From positions 47,349,402-47,413,401 of the forward strand of contig NC_091930.1 of assembly GCF_041260155.1 (NCBI RefSeq): a DNA stretch of 64,000 nt. The letters run 5' to 3'. Positions 54,090-64,000 of this stretch are shown piece by piece. Under the pieces are notes generated by a model. That model made no database searches and was not told the origin of the DNA. It saw only the letters and a program-made list of their open reading frames with translations. The translations under genes were made by a program, and so were the position numbers. Position 1 is the first letter of the stretch; every line of letters begins with the position of its first letter. The DNA comes from Ptychodera flava. Lineage: Eukaryota > Hemichordata > Enteropneusta > Ptychoderidae.

Positions 54090-55169
54090 AGGCGTGGATT
54101 TTACTATCCTCTTTCGCCTAGTCTACTCTTTTGACCGAGGAAATTTTGACAACTGATAAAATGAAGATTTTGGCCTCGTCTTTTTTGTCCCCTTCTTTTT
54201 TTCATAATTTCTTAGAAAATGTACGTTTTAAAAATACCATTTTCACCCTAAATGTAGACAATTTCGATTTTTGAACCCCCACCCCCGTTTTATTTAGCGG
54301 AAAATTAAGTTTATGCTTTTCCGTTCCAACTGTCAGGAGTAAACCTGTAGGCCCACGGTTGGGTGAATGCCTTATAATCGGAGCCTCCGTTGATTTCACG
54401 CACAGTGACACGCCCTCAACGTCATTGCTTTACTCACACCCTGCGCAGGACTCATGATCAAGGCAGGTTATCGAAAGCGCAGTCTGTAGATTAAGACTAT
54501 ACATATTATATTGTCGGTCATTTTATTCTTCAGTTGCTGACGTAGTGAAGCACATTTTTCATCTTGGCTACAAATGCTGCTTTTCCCTTGCTGCATTATA
54601 CATGGGTTTTAGGAAGCAGTCAGTCACTATGGTCGGTATCGGCCGGTCAAATCCGGAGGGTTCCTCTGAAATAGAAAATTTAAGGGGTCAACCTCTTGCC
54701 ACGGACCCTGAGAGTTTCAGCCTTTTCCGTCTACTACCTTATGAGCTGCTAACGAGTTATTTGGTCACGGCGATAAGCCCCCGCGTCGGTGATCGGCAGA
54801 ACAAATTAATGAAGGGGAATAGGGAGGGAGTGTTTAGGGGATTAGGGAGGGAGTATTTTGAGCTTCAGGAAAGTGAGTTTTACCATTTTAAAATTCCTCT
54901 CATACTTTTATGAATATATAATAAGTGTGTTTGATCCAAATTTGAAAGTCTTTTATCGATACTGTCTGGTTTTACTCAATAGTTTACGGTCAGTCATACC
55001 GCCTTTTACACGTGCGTCAAGGAAGGACACGTTTATGAAACTGCTGGGTTAAGTAATAGGCACACACTTGACACAGGTAAGGCTTGTATGATGAGAAAAA
55101 AAGTTTAATACAAGACATTTATTGATCATATTCATAACTTATAGACGAATATTGCTCGCGAGACCCTGT

Positions 55170-55241
55170 GATAAGACAAGTTTTGTCACAAAATAGACAG
55201 CTCATGGTCAGTCTTTCAGATAAGACAAGTTTTGTCACTGT
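55170..55241 (+). repeat. two copies of GATAAGACAAGTTTTGTCAC
   Basis: The 20-bp sequence occurs at about 55170 and 55221; each copy is itself partly palindromic (GACAAGTTTTGTC). Possibly a binding site pair or a small duplication. Confidence 0.6.
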
Positions 55242-55716
55242 AGATTCATGTTATAGAAAGTGCATAGGATCGTATTGGGAGGAGCACTCTGCCTCCTCCT
55301 GGCTGAATACAAACCGACTGACTTTCAAGGTTTCATCCAATTGAATAGACTGCATTACGGTTTACAACACTTGTTCGATTCTTTTGTTGTCCCCAGTCGA
55401 TAATTACATGCAGCCTTCTATATCCGAATCCTAGCGGGACATGGTTCACAGGATAGGTAGAAATGTACTATGCGGGTGGCATTTTACCGTATGTTGAAGA
55501 GACTGCACATTTTTACTTAAAAATCATTATTTCTGTAGCATAAGCTTACTATCACAATTGGTCACAAAACTAATATTTTAGAGTCATTTATCCCAAATTT
55601 ATGTATTTATACAAAGCTGTTTACTAAAGAGTCGTTTATCACATTTCTAAATCCAAATTCTTATCGATAACACAGTCTTTGCAACGATCTAAACAGCCGA
55701 TCGCTGTTTTGGCCTG

Positions 55717-55724
55717 TATAAAAG
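55717..55724 (+). promoter_or_regulatory. TATA box candidate
   Basis: TATAAAAG in a GC-richer context (GGCCTGTATAAAAGTGCG). It lies about 2.1 kb upstream of the first recognised exon of the unknown gene and could be its core promoter. No transcript evidence. Confidence 0.3.
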
Positions 55725-55923
55725 TGCGAACGCCATGAATACCACTTTGTCTGCTGAACTGGATGATAGAAAATGAGATTACTTCGATACTGAGAACTAC
55801 TTGGGTACCTCTATAAACAGTCTGGAATGTTTGATTTAGCTAAAGATTAGTATTACATTATTAGATTAGTGACATTAGTATTACTACATTATCCTTTGAT
55901 TAGTTTATGATACGGAGTCCCCT

Positions 55924-56150
55924 TTAACCCTTCTTGAGCGCTGTGGAAGTTTTCTACCGCCAAAATTTTAGTGCAAAATTTTACCAATTTTTATGAATTT
56001 TTCTGTAATTTTTTGATAATTTTGGACCAAATGGACATCACATTTCATTTGGTACAGTATTTCTTAAATTTTTGGCAAAAATCTGAGAAATATTGACTAG
56101 GGTTTATTTTATAAAGGGACAAAAATAGACTTTGGCGCTCAAAGGGTTAA
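55924..56150 (+). mobile_element. T4 MITE, left member of a head-to-head pair
   Basis: TTAA at 55924-55927 and 56147-56150; ends CCCTTCTTGAGCGC and GGCGCTCAAAGGG are inverted. The interior includes TTTACCAATTTTTATGAATT and GACTAGGGTTTATTTTATAA. Shares the TTAA at 56147 with an inverted copy. Confidence 0.85.
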
Positions 56151-56369
56151 CCCTTTGAGCGCCAACGTCAATTTTTCTCACCTTTATAAAATAAACCCTA
56201 GTCATTTTTCTCAGATTTTGGTCAAAATTTTGATAAAAAACTGTAGCCAATAAAATATGATGTCCATTTGGTCTAAAATTATCAAAAAATGTCAGAAAAA
56301 TTCATAAAAGATTGGTAAAATGTGGCAGTAAAATTTTGGTGGGAAAAATTACAGCACTCAAAGGGTTAA
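56147..56369 (-). mobile_element. T4 MITE, right member of a head-to-head pair
   Basis: TTAA at 56147-56150 and 56366-56369; ends CCCTTTGAGCGCC and AGCACTCAAAGGG. Inverted relative to its neighbour, so the two together make a palindrome of about 440 bp. Divergence between the arms shows that this is not a recent duplication. Confidence 0.85.
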
Positions 56370-57079
56370 TAATTACTCTCCAAGTTTGGTTGAAAAATTC
56401 CTCCCTTGTTGTCTTGATTCTCTTGCCTTTCTTTGGTTGGTTCAGTATCAGATATGTATAAAGAGATACGTTCAAGAAAAAAAATTGCGCCTATTTATGA
56501 TTTCTCTGCCGTTATCAGAGACTAACATTATATAATTTTACACGTTATGTACTTTGAAAAGCAACCATTTGTGTTCTTATCGTTTCATTTTGTGGTTAAT
56601 AAAATAGTTAGAAATTGTCTCAATACATCGGAATGACAGTTTGCCTTTCTGTCGTGGGCATCCCGTCCCACCTAGCAGACCTAATCATGGCTGGTGCCCA
56701 TAGGGCACTCGCCTAAATCAAGTGTGTGTGCTCAGCGTCGATTTCTCCACAGAGTGACCTGCTGTACAGCAAAAACATTGTGGTCTGTTGAGAGTGCAGT
56801 GACGGTTTACAAAAAAATCCGCAGACAGGTTTACCTGGCAAATTATCGTTGTTTTTATGATGACATTGTACGCCGACGACAGGAGACAAATCCACCATTA
56901 GCATGAAAAGTACCTCCCAATTAACCCTTATTACACAACATAAACAAAGAATATACAAGAGAGTGAAATTATTAGTCAAAACAATTTGGTATGCAATATC
57001 TTGATGACAGGGAACACTGAGAGCTCAACGTGCAGCTACCACCTCCTATGCCATTCGGCCATAAAAGCAAAAACATTAA

Positions 57080-57091
57080 TTATTATTATCG

Positions 57092-57153
<62 letters not shown>

Positions 57154-57182
57154 GTTGTTGTTGTTGTTGTTGTTGTTGTTAT
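57080..57182. repeat. (ATT)n(GTT)n microsatellite
   Basis: About 24 ATT units followed by about 9 GTT units. The Ile/Val-rich open frame is an artefact. Confidence 0.95.
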
Positions 57183-57858
57183 TAACGCCTTCAAAAGAAG
57201 AGAAATACAAAAACTGATACACAGACAATTTCAAAGCAAACAGGTTTTACATGGCAACGATTTATTTACGATCACTGGAATAAAGTACAACTATTTATCG
57301 TAGAAAAAATTCAGTTGCATTAAATAGGATTTAAGAAAGGACCTGAAATCCATTAACTATAACAGAAAGGTACGTTCTGATTGTCATCATGTGGTTGTAT
57401 CACGCGTACTGTCGGCCTTCAACGGGTGGTCTTGTGGGACGCCACCAACGTTGACCTATTTTTAGACTTCTGTCATAAGGACAGTCTACCATTGGCTGTT
57501 GATGACGCCATCATATGTGTTACTAAATTAAGACCACTGATGTCCGTATAAAGCTCTTTTCGAACGCAATCTCTCGCAATACTGAGAAAGTGAAAAGAAT
57601 AAAGAGAATGTGATAGCGCAGTCAACTTTCTAACCTGGGTTGTAGCGGCAACAATGTAGATACGATGACGGCCAAAATTAGACGAACGAGCGAACACAGG
57701 AAGTGTCATCGACGGAGTTTTAACGGGTTTCACCCAACCCGTCCGCCGAAAACACATCCTAGTTTCTACGGTGGTCTCCGACGATAACAGACGACTTAAG
57801 AACGCCGTACAAGTATACACGAGACAGCGGAATGCCTCCCCTGTCAACCTCTACATAG

Positions 57859-58054
57859 GTGAAAACTTCGTCGTTCGACTTCGAGAGGTTTTCAGGTTTG
57901 AGAAACACGTCATGAATATCAGTGAGGGCGGTGTGATACGGTGCGATTACGAGGCCAGACGACAGTTTACCGAGATGAACCTGTCGGAGCAAGCGAAGAG
58001 GCTATGGACAACACCTAACGCTGGGGGGAACTCTGTTGAATCTGAAGTGTTGAG
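57859..58054 (+). CDS. unknown gene, first recognised exon
   Basis: Encodes GENFVVRLREVFRFEKHVMN, a basic/acidic segment (IRCDYEARRQFTEMNLSEQA) and KRLWTTPNAGGNSVESEVL, ending phase 2 before GTAAAT. Confidence 0.75.
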
Positions 58055-59779
58055 GTAAATATTGAATTCACTTTTAGTCTGTTCGAAAAATTCACATGCA
58101 TGAGAGCCTAGGCGCGAGGCGCACCCGATGCGACTGTCTTCATTGTACTCAAAGTTGTGGCTGATGCAATTTCCCAGCAATTGTCCTTGTAATCGATATC
58201 CCCTTTTCTTGTTTATGTATTTCGATCATTAGAGGGTGTTTTGGTTTCAGCATTAAAATGGCCTACATTTTTCCTTCTCCAGTATATCCAAGTGCATGCG
58301 TGGAAAACACATAGTTAATTCAAGCTAGGTCTGTAAACAGACATCACGAAACAACCACAGGAACTTGAACGCAGTTTTAGCTTCCATGACAACCAAATCA
58401 ACTCTGTCCGAGAATGTATTCGAAGTTTTGTAAAAAAAGGGGACGATTTACTACCAACGCGACAGTCGCTGTATGACAGTGGAAATTTGCGGGAAAATTT
58501 GAGCTTAAAAAGCAATATAATAATATTTAATTGCATCTTTTTGATAATTGAATAATAATCTCGCGAAGTTTAACGCGTACGTGAAATTGTGCTTGTGGTG
58601 GATCATGAGTTTTGTATGAACATGAAATTCAACAACGTTGGGAACGGTACTTTGTTATAAAAAGTTGACAGAAAAGTACAATGTACCGTTTTTTTGAGTT
58701 GTTTATACTTTGAAGATTTGTTCGAAAAAGGTAGCTGCAACTTCTCTTCAGTTCAAGTGTTCTAGATGTATTACACTTCCCGTCTTTGCCGACTGAAATG
58801 GTCTCAATCGTGTGAATAGTTACGATACGACTTACAACACACGTGCTGCTGGTTGTAAAACGTTTGTTAGTCGAAAATGTTGACTCAATTGCAAATAAAA
58901 TAATTTGTCGTCGTTGTTGTTTATCAAACCGCACCGTCTTCGAAACGCACGCCTCCACATTTTGTGATGATGGCACAGAGCTTTCTAAAGATGTACAGTC
59001 CACTTACGCTTTTATCCATGACTCGCACTGACAAAAGCTATTTCGTTTCCATTTTTTTTTGCCAGTTTTGAGCTTCTGAAGCGTTGTTTCAGAGCGTGCT
59101 TGTTGAAAACTGAAATGGAGGTTATTTACTTCCCCTACGGCGGATCCATCACTGACTACACGTGCCAGATGTTTCAGACCAAACTGGGCGTGTCCGTCAC
59201 CAGGGCGATGAAGTTCAAAGGTCATTACGAGATGGAAGATGCTGAGAAACTGTTGAGAAAGAAGTTGAAAGGTAGGCTGTGATTGTCATCATGATGGTTT
59301 ATCACATGTCTTAGTGCGTATCTCAGACCCAATTCATATCTATACCGCCCGTGATAGCCAGAATTTCATCGGTGGTGCTCATCACCACGGATAAATCCCC
59401 TGAGATTTGATGGTACTTTTTGTACGTAAAATGCAAAAGAGATACAGCTTATGGGACGTTAATGTTACAAGATTCTGTCAAACAACTCTGAGAAATATTT
59501 TTTACGGTAGTTGATAAGATTAATCGCAAGTTCCTAACGATCTTGTACATTTATCCCATAGGAGTAAACATGGCAAGCAGTAATTCCTTGGAAGGATGGT
59601 CCAAGCAAATCTTACATGTCTGGGCTGCGTCTTCCCACATTGCCGACACCGTGGCCGAAGCCTACCACAGACTACCAACTGACGTCGCCTCCAACACAGT
59701 GGTTTTAATCACCACGGCAAGTAGACAGTCCACTCTGTTCAGCAACACCGTGACCGACAGTACAAGGGGACGCGCCTGA
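57859..59779 (+). CDS. conserved-looking protein of unknown function, C-terminal three exons (5' end unresolved)
   Basis: Exons 57859-58054, 59066-59271 and 59562-59779 join in phase to about 206 residues and TGA. Splice sites are good: acceptors CCTCTACATAG, TTTTTTGCCAG and TATCCCATAG; donors GTAAAT and GTAGGC. The first exon enters in phase 1 and has no in-frame ATG before it, so an upstream exon is missing. Predicted layout: a helical start (FVVRLREVFRFEKHV), a helix FELLKRCFRACLL, strands EMEVIYFP, then ITDYTCQMF and LGVSVTRAMKF, a helix EDAEKLLRKKLK, strand KQILHVWAAS, a helix IADTVAEAYHRL and strand NTVVLITTA. That order is like PD-(D/E)XK nuclease cores, with TDY and VSVTR where the acidic residue and E-x-K would be. 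I recall similar GVSVTRAM proteins from other eukaryotes without a known role. Function is not assigned; inactive or variant nuclease is inference. Confidence 0.8.
59066..59271 (+). CDS. unknown gene, middle exon
   Basis: Encodes FELLKRCFRACLLKTEMEVI, then YFPYGGSITDYTCQMFQTKL and GVSVTRAMKFKGHYEMEDAE, the most conserved-looking block and the one that suggests a nuclease-like fold. Polypyrimidine acceptor; donor GTAGGC. Confidence 0.85.
59562..59779 (+). CDS. unknown gene, last exon with stop
   Basis: Encodes GVNMASSNSLEGWSKQILHV, WAASSHIADTVAEAYHRLPT and SNTVVLITTASRQSTLFSNT, ending TGA at 59777-59779. AATAAA motifs appear about 545 bp downstream (near 60324). Confidence 0.85.
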
Positions 59780-60323
59780 ATTTAGCGATCCGATTCAAGT
59801 GACCTTGGCGCTGTCCTGTGAAGGCTTTACCACCCCATGGTCGCCTGTAATATGAATCACTCGCGTCCTAGCACGTTATGTTCTCAGTCAATCGAGAAAA
59901 AAAATGGTCAGTTTTTAACAGTTCATGGTATATATTCACGGCCTTGCATGCTGTGGCGATAGTGAAATCTTTCTCATATAGCCGCCACTGGAGACGTAGA
60001 CGATCAAAGAACGGCCGCAATTCGTGTATACCTGTAGCAGCTGTCATGGTTTTTGACGGCGATATGGACAGATTATAGAACTCATGACAGGCCAGTATTT
60101 TTCATGTATATAAACTTATTTTATATTCTGAAAGGGGCAAATCACATCTACACTTTAACTTATGACACTCTAAGACCACTACTCGGAATTTTGAATTGTT
60201 TGTATGTCAATACACAATATGCAGGACAATTTTCCTTTTTATTTGGGAATACACATCACTGACAACCTAGTTTAGAAGGGAACTACAACAATTTAACTTC
60301 GTAGTTACTGGTAAATAGATAAA

Positions 60324-60360
60324 CCGAATAAATAAATGAATAAATAAATAAATAAATAAA
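60324..60360. repeat. (AAAT)n run
   Basis: AATAAATAAATG and AATAAATAAATAAATAAAT units; may include the poly(A) signal of the unknown gene. Confidence 0.8.
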
Positions 60361-60448
60361 TATATGAATAATATTGCATGCAATCACGAGAAAAGAAAAT
60401 GCAAACAAACTCTAAAGGCGAGAAGAACAGTCTACACAGACACGATTA

Positions 60449-60659
60449 ACGCGATTGGAACCAATTTGGGATAATTGGATGGTGAAGTAATGTCGATTTA
60501 ATCGACAAATGTAATCTCATCTGCTTTTCTTTTCACATTACACACTTGTTTTTGTGAGTAATTTTCAATATTGCAACATTCAGCCATACGGTACCTAACA
60601 CTTTTGCGAAATTTGAAGAATATGAAAATCCAATTATCCCAAATTAGTTCCAATCGTGT
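60449..60659. mobile_element. T5 MITE, copy 2
   Basis: ACGCGATTGGAACCAATTTG on the left and ATTAGTTCCAATCGTGT on the right. The interior (ATGTAATCTCATCTGCTTTT, CAACATTCAGCCATACGG) is collinear with the copy at 34342. The TA flank is kept on the left but not clearly on the right. An extra CGATTTAATCGA palindrome is present only here. Confidence 0.85.
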
Positions 60660-60951
60660 TCACTGAGAAATAAAAGAAGTGAATGTTAAATGAGTGGTGT
60701 TTAATTTCACAGTCTTTTGCATAATTTTATCATGTCGTAAATGTATATTTATATTTATTTTACGTGTTATAGCTAAGTTGCCATTATTGTATTATGACAG
60801 TTACTACCTGTAGGCATGGCTCAAGTCATCGTCGAATCGATGGCATTTATATTTCTGAAATAGTTTATACAATAGACAGTACAAGTTTAATAAAATGTAT
60901 TTTGGTAGAAGTAGATCGTCTTGCTGTGACATTGCATTGCCATTGAAGAAT

Positions 60952-60952
<1 letters not shown>

Positions 60953-60990
<38 letters not shown>
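60953..60990. repeat. (GT)n microsatellite
   Basis: 38 bp of GT dinucleotides. Confidence 0.95.
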
Positions 60991-62804
60991 TTGAGGTCGA
61001 GGTTCATAATAATATCAAGATAGTAATGACTTTTGGAATGACAAAGGGGCTTTTTGCGTGGCATTATCAACTTTGACTCTATACGACGACAAGTCTTTCC
61101 AAATTTCGACACAACTGGCGAGAAAGCGAAGCTGCAGGTGTCGAAGACTTCTGTTGATTTCATTTCTGTTGGAGACGAGGCAGCTAAAATATCAGATCGT
61201 TCAGTTTGTCTGTAAGCGCTTCGGTTAAATTTGATCCCTGCACTGCAAACCCCAACACACCGTTTTGATGCCCTTGTTTTTGTAATGTAAGAATAATTCC
61301 TGCTGATGTGCAGCTAGCTCGGAAGGTGATGTCTCATTGATCCACTGTCACTATTCACATCTACTTAGGGAGTCTATTGTATATAATTCAATGATAAGGG
61401 TAAGATTCAGCCCACCAATTGGATGATAGCTTGCGAGATGCAGCACAAGTTAGCCAAAGAATTTCTAAAATTTGGATTACAAGAACAAAAATTTAGACTA
61501 CTCATAATGCACTGACTTTGACATGAAGTCAGTCACATGCTTAAAGTCTTGTGTTGTAAATGTATTATACGTATCGGAAGAACTTTGCCGATAGCCGGTT
61601 ACGGCATAGTCTATTTCACAACTAATGACTAGATGGCTACAATACCGCCCGTTACCATTTAATCACAGTTGACATGCTTCCTCGGGTCAACTGAAATAGT
61701 ATGATTTATTTCTCGGAATTGCCCTAATACTTTTGCTAATTTGGACTATTGAAATCCCGAGAAAAAGCTGCAAATACTTCTGTATTGTTTTTATTACTTT
61801 TTATCCGTCTGAGAAACTTTCATTCAGCGTCTTTCCCAGCGACCATGAATTCAATAATGGTGACTCGCAGGAGTCCAATGGAGATGACTTGATACAGTAC
61901 AACAACTTCATCAGTTGAAGCATTTTACTTCCATGGTTGGAACACAGTGTTTCTGTTTCAGAGTACAAAACAAGGCAGACTCCTGGACGGTAACTGTATG
62001 AAACCACTTTGATAAAAGTTACTATCAGAATGTCGTGTAAAATGCATCGTGACGCTGGAAAAGACGACAAAATATGGAATCACAGCGGGACAAAATATTG
62101 ATTATTTTGCCCATCGTGAAGTTTTATTGTGCAAGTGTTCTTTTAATTACATTTTCTTGTCCTACTCCGAAAAGTACAAATCTTTATTTAAAGAGGGTTA
62201 AACGTCCACCGAATTAAGGATACCTTGTTAGCTGTTAGCGCTATTCTACGCAAGTTACCTCTAAACTCGAGGTTCCTACAAACACGAAAGTCAACAAAAC
62301 AGTAACAATAGTTAAACAACACGGTTTAGGCATGTGTGTATGTCGGTAACATTAATTTTATAAATGCAAGGAAGAAGAGGGGGAGGACGAGGACAGTAAA
62401 CCAGAAGACACAGTGATAGGAGTAAGCTGGTGAAACAAAGGAAAATTCTTCAGAAAATGATGACAGTGATATTGGAAAAAGTGATGACAGTGAAGTTGCA
62501 AAGAAGTATTTCAAGTGAGGAGATCTGGTGGACAGTGCACAACATGGAAATCACGCTACAATAAAGACTAGACTGAATGACAGACACGCCCATTTTGATA
62601 TTCTGTAACAGAAAAACCGGTTTGACACGTGACAAGCAGATCACACAGTTTAATGCTCCTTTATGGGTAACTTATCGCTTTTTTATCAGTATTTTTGTGT
62701 TCTGTGCATCACTTTCATTTTCTTGTTCAACTTCCAAAAGCAGGATTAAATTCCAAGTGTTTAGCTTCTCAACAAAGGCAATATGTATGCATCCACCATT
62801 GTTA

Positions 62805-62998
62805 TTGTCAAAACTAATTCAAGTCCGGATTTGAATTAATTTGTTGACAATGACAACGGTCGTGCCTTATATGGAGACTACGTTTACCACCAATATACTG
62901 AATGTTTTAGGATTCCGTTGGGAGTAAAATAAGAAACTGGAGTTAACAACACAGAGCAAAATTCGGAGAATATATATAGCCAAAAGTTACCGATATGT
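62805..62998 (+). repeat. dispersed repeat family S, copy 4 (diverged)
   Basis: Shares TTGTTGACAATGACAA, GGAGTAAAATAAGAAACTGG, GTTAACAAC and a CCAAAAGTTAC end with the copy at 18785, in the same order. Weak but collinear. Confidence 0.4.
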
Positions 62999-64000
62999 CA
63001 AAGTTACGTGGTTGTGCTATTAAATTCCAACGCCACATCTTGATGGACTTGGCTACATTGATCTATTATAGGATAATTAGTTTTGACCTGGGGTTGCATT
63101 TCATAATGGACAAATTGAGAGGGGTCATATTTTGGAATGAATACTTTGAGGGAGTCAACTTTTACATTTCACCCCCCGCCTAAAATAATGAAGGCTTCCT
63201 AAGAAGATCGAACTCTCGAACAAAGCATGGAAAGTAACAGAACCAAAATATCTGACACATTTTTAAAGTTGTATTAACGACAGTAGAACTGTCTGTAATT
63301 ATAACAAGCTTTGCTTTTGAAATATTTCCTGGGTTCTGAGTCTGGTGCGTGCGGTTCTGTATGTTGTTAATATAGGTAGTAAAGCGTGTCTGAAAAGTAC
63401 AGGGTCAAGTTGTTGATGGCCTTTTACATAAGATAGTTTAGACAGACTTCTCAGCATTCATTTTGTAAACCCTACATATGTAATAAGCGATAACAGTATT
63501 GACAATTGAAATAAAGTCAGAAGTATCAATGTGGTCGCGTGTACAGGGAGTTTTAGCAAGCTAAGTTTCAGTGAATATTACTTTTCTCGAGTCACTGGCC
63601 TTGACTGGCCAGATAGCTCACAGAGTTGACAGGCGCCCTCAGTGGCCATGTTTGTTTCATTTCAATAATCCATATGCTAATTTCAAGCTCGCCCACATCG
63701 CCTGCACAGCGCTGACATCTACATGGGCTGATCAAAGTCACGTGACCTATTTACCAACGAAGAAATGTTTGCGATGAAATTGCGCCAGCTATAATGGAGA
63801 AATGAACGACCCGTAGACTGTTTATCCTCTTATGGGAATTTCTCCTGGATTGCCTGATTTCAGAGCCGTACATGGGCACCTTCATTTCTAGGTGAGTTTC
63901 GAAATCGTCAACACTTGACACCGACACCTACGCCATGGTCTGGGGTCGAGGCAGAATCACTCACGGCACGGGGATTATCCAATATGTCATACGTCATAGT

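Larger units (their letters stand above)
54090..57858. other. intergenic region or 5' part of the unknown gene
   Basis: Holds the T4 element pair, an ATT/GTT microsatellite and a TATA-like site at 55717. Upstream exons of the gene ending at 59779 must lie here or be missing, but no ATG exon with a convincing donor in the needed phase 1 was found. The 122-codon frame at 54545-54913 has no recognisable features. Confidence 0.5.
59780..64000. other. region 3' of the unknown gene, no supported gene
   Basis: Contains an AAAT-rich run (60324-60360), a T5 MITE, a GT microsatellite and a family S repeat. Near 62370-62520 a short acidic stretch (EEEGEDEDSKPEDT and DDSDIGKSDDSEV) looks coding-like but is broken by stops. 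A lone strong donor (GTGAGTTT at 63892) could mark an exon continuing beyond the window. Confidence 0.6.

Noticed and set aside
53584..54156. Long repeat-encoded open frames on both strands, and the array's resemblance to a CRISPR
   Set aside because: Head-to-tail 33-bp units with no spacers are a minisatellite. Frames stay open because the period is a multiple of three.
54545..54913. 122-codon plus-strand frame upstream of the unknown gene
   Set aside because: No recognisable domain and no splice signal in the needed phase. It could only be kept with transcript support.
57665..57814. ATG frame (MTAKIRRTSEHRKC...) as a first exon of the unknown gene
   Set aside because: The phase would fit a splice at 57771, but the donor would be GTGGTC, which is poor, and the intron would be only about 90 bp. 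Left unassigned.
62360..62580. Acidic coding-like stretch
   Set aside because: Broken by stop codons in each frame within 25 codons and without clear splice sites; at most a gene remnant.
63860..63900. Possible exon ending at a strong GTGAGTTT donor at the window edge
   Set aside because: Only one splice signal is visible and the reading frame before it is short; it cannot be tested inside the window.

Overview
The window reads as animal nuclear DNA. It is AT-rich and gene-poor, its coding exons are short and split by GT-AG introns, and it carries many microsatellites and short inverted-repeat transposons. Two genes are identified with confidence: NAA50, and an ammonium transporter of the Rh glycoprotein family. 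Gene content and repeat style fit a non-vertebrate deuterostome (hemichordate, cephalochordate or similar). The species cannot be fixed from the sequence, and I see no viral, bacterial or organellar segment.

Layout. At 1.2-3.35 kb a probable minus-strand gene begins; only its first exon signals are inside the window. It shares a roughly 310-bp divergent promoter with NAA50, which runs on the plus strand from 3624 to 10427 in five coding exons, the first only 8 nt long. From 10.4 to 21.8 kb I find no gene, but there are many miniature inverted-repeat elements (MITEs). The Rh glycoprotein gene runs on the minus strand from 51773 down to 21774 in ten coding exons (489 codons) over 30 kb. Its introns hold most of the simple repeats and several MITEs. 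Its upstream flank (52-57.8 kb) contains a 33-bp minisatellite and a pair of head-to-head MITEs. At 57859-59779, plus strand, are three C-terminal exons of a conserved-looking protein of unknown function; its 5' end was not resolved. From 59.8 kb to the end there are only repeats.

Repeats. At least four MITE families are flanked by TTAA (a piggyBac-type or Kolobok-type target). Several copies sit end to end and share a TTAA: 16556-17525, 38293-38600 and 55924-56369. There are also TA-flanked MITEs, one foldback element with a 10-bp target duplication (Mutator-like), and a 1.9-kb element with CAGGGAAAGACACT ends inside NAA50 intron 1.

The identified genes do not form an operon or obvious pathway. 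NAA50 is an N-terminal/lysine acetyltransferase acting with the ribosome and at sister-chromatid cohesion, and the Rh protein is a plasma-membrane ammonia channel. No novel multi-gene system is evident. The items most worth follow-up are the unknown gene at 57.9-59.8 kb, whose layout hints at a nuclease-like fold, and the chains of elements sharing TTAA sites.
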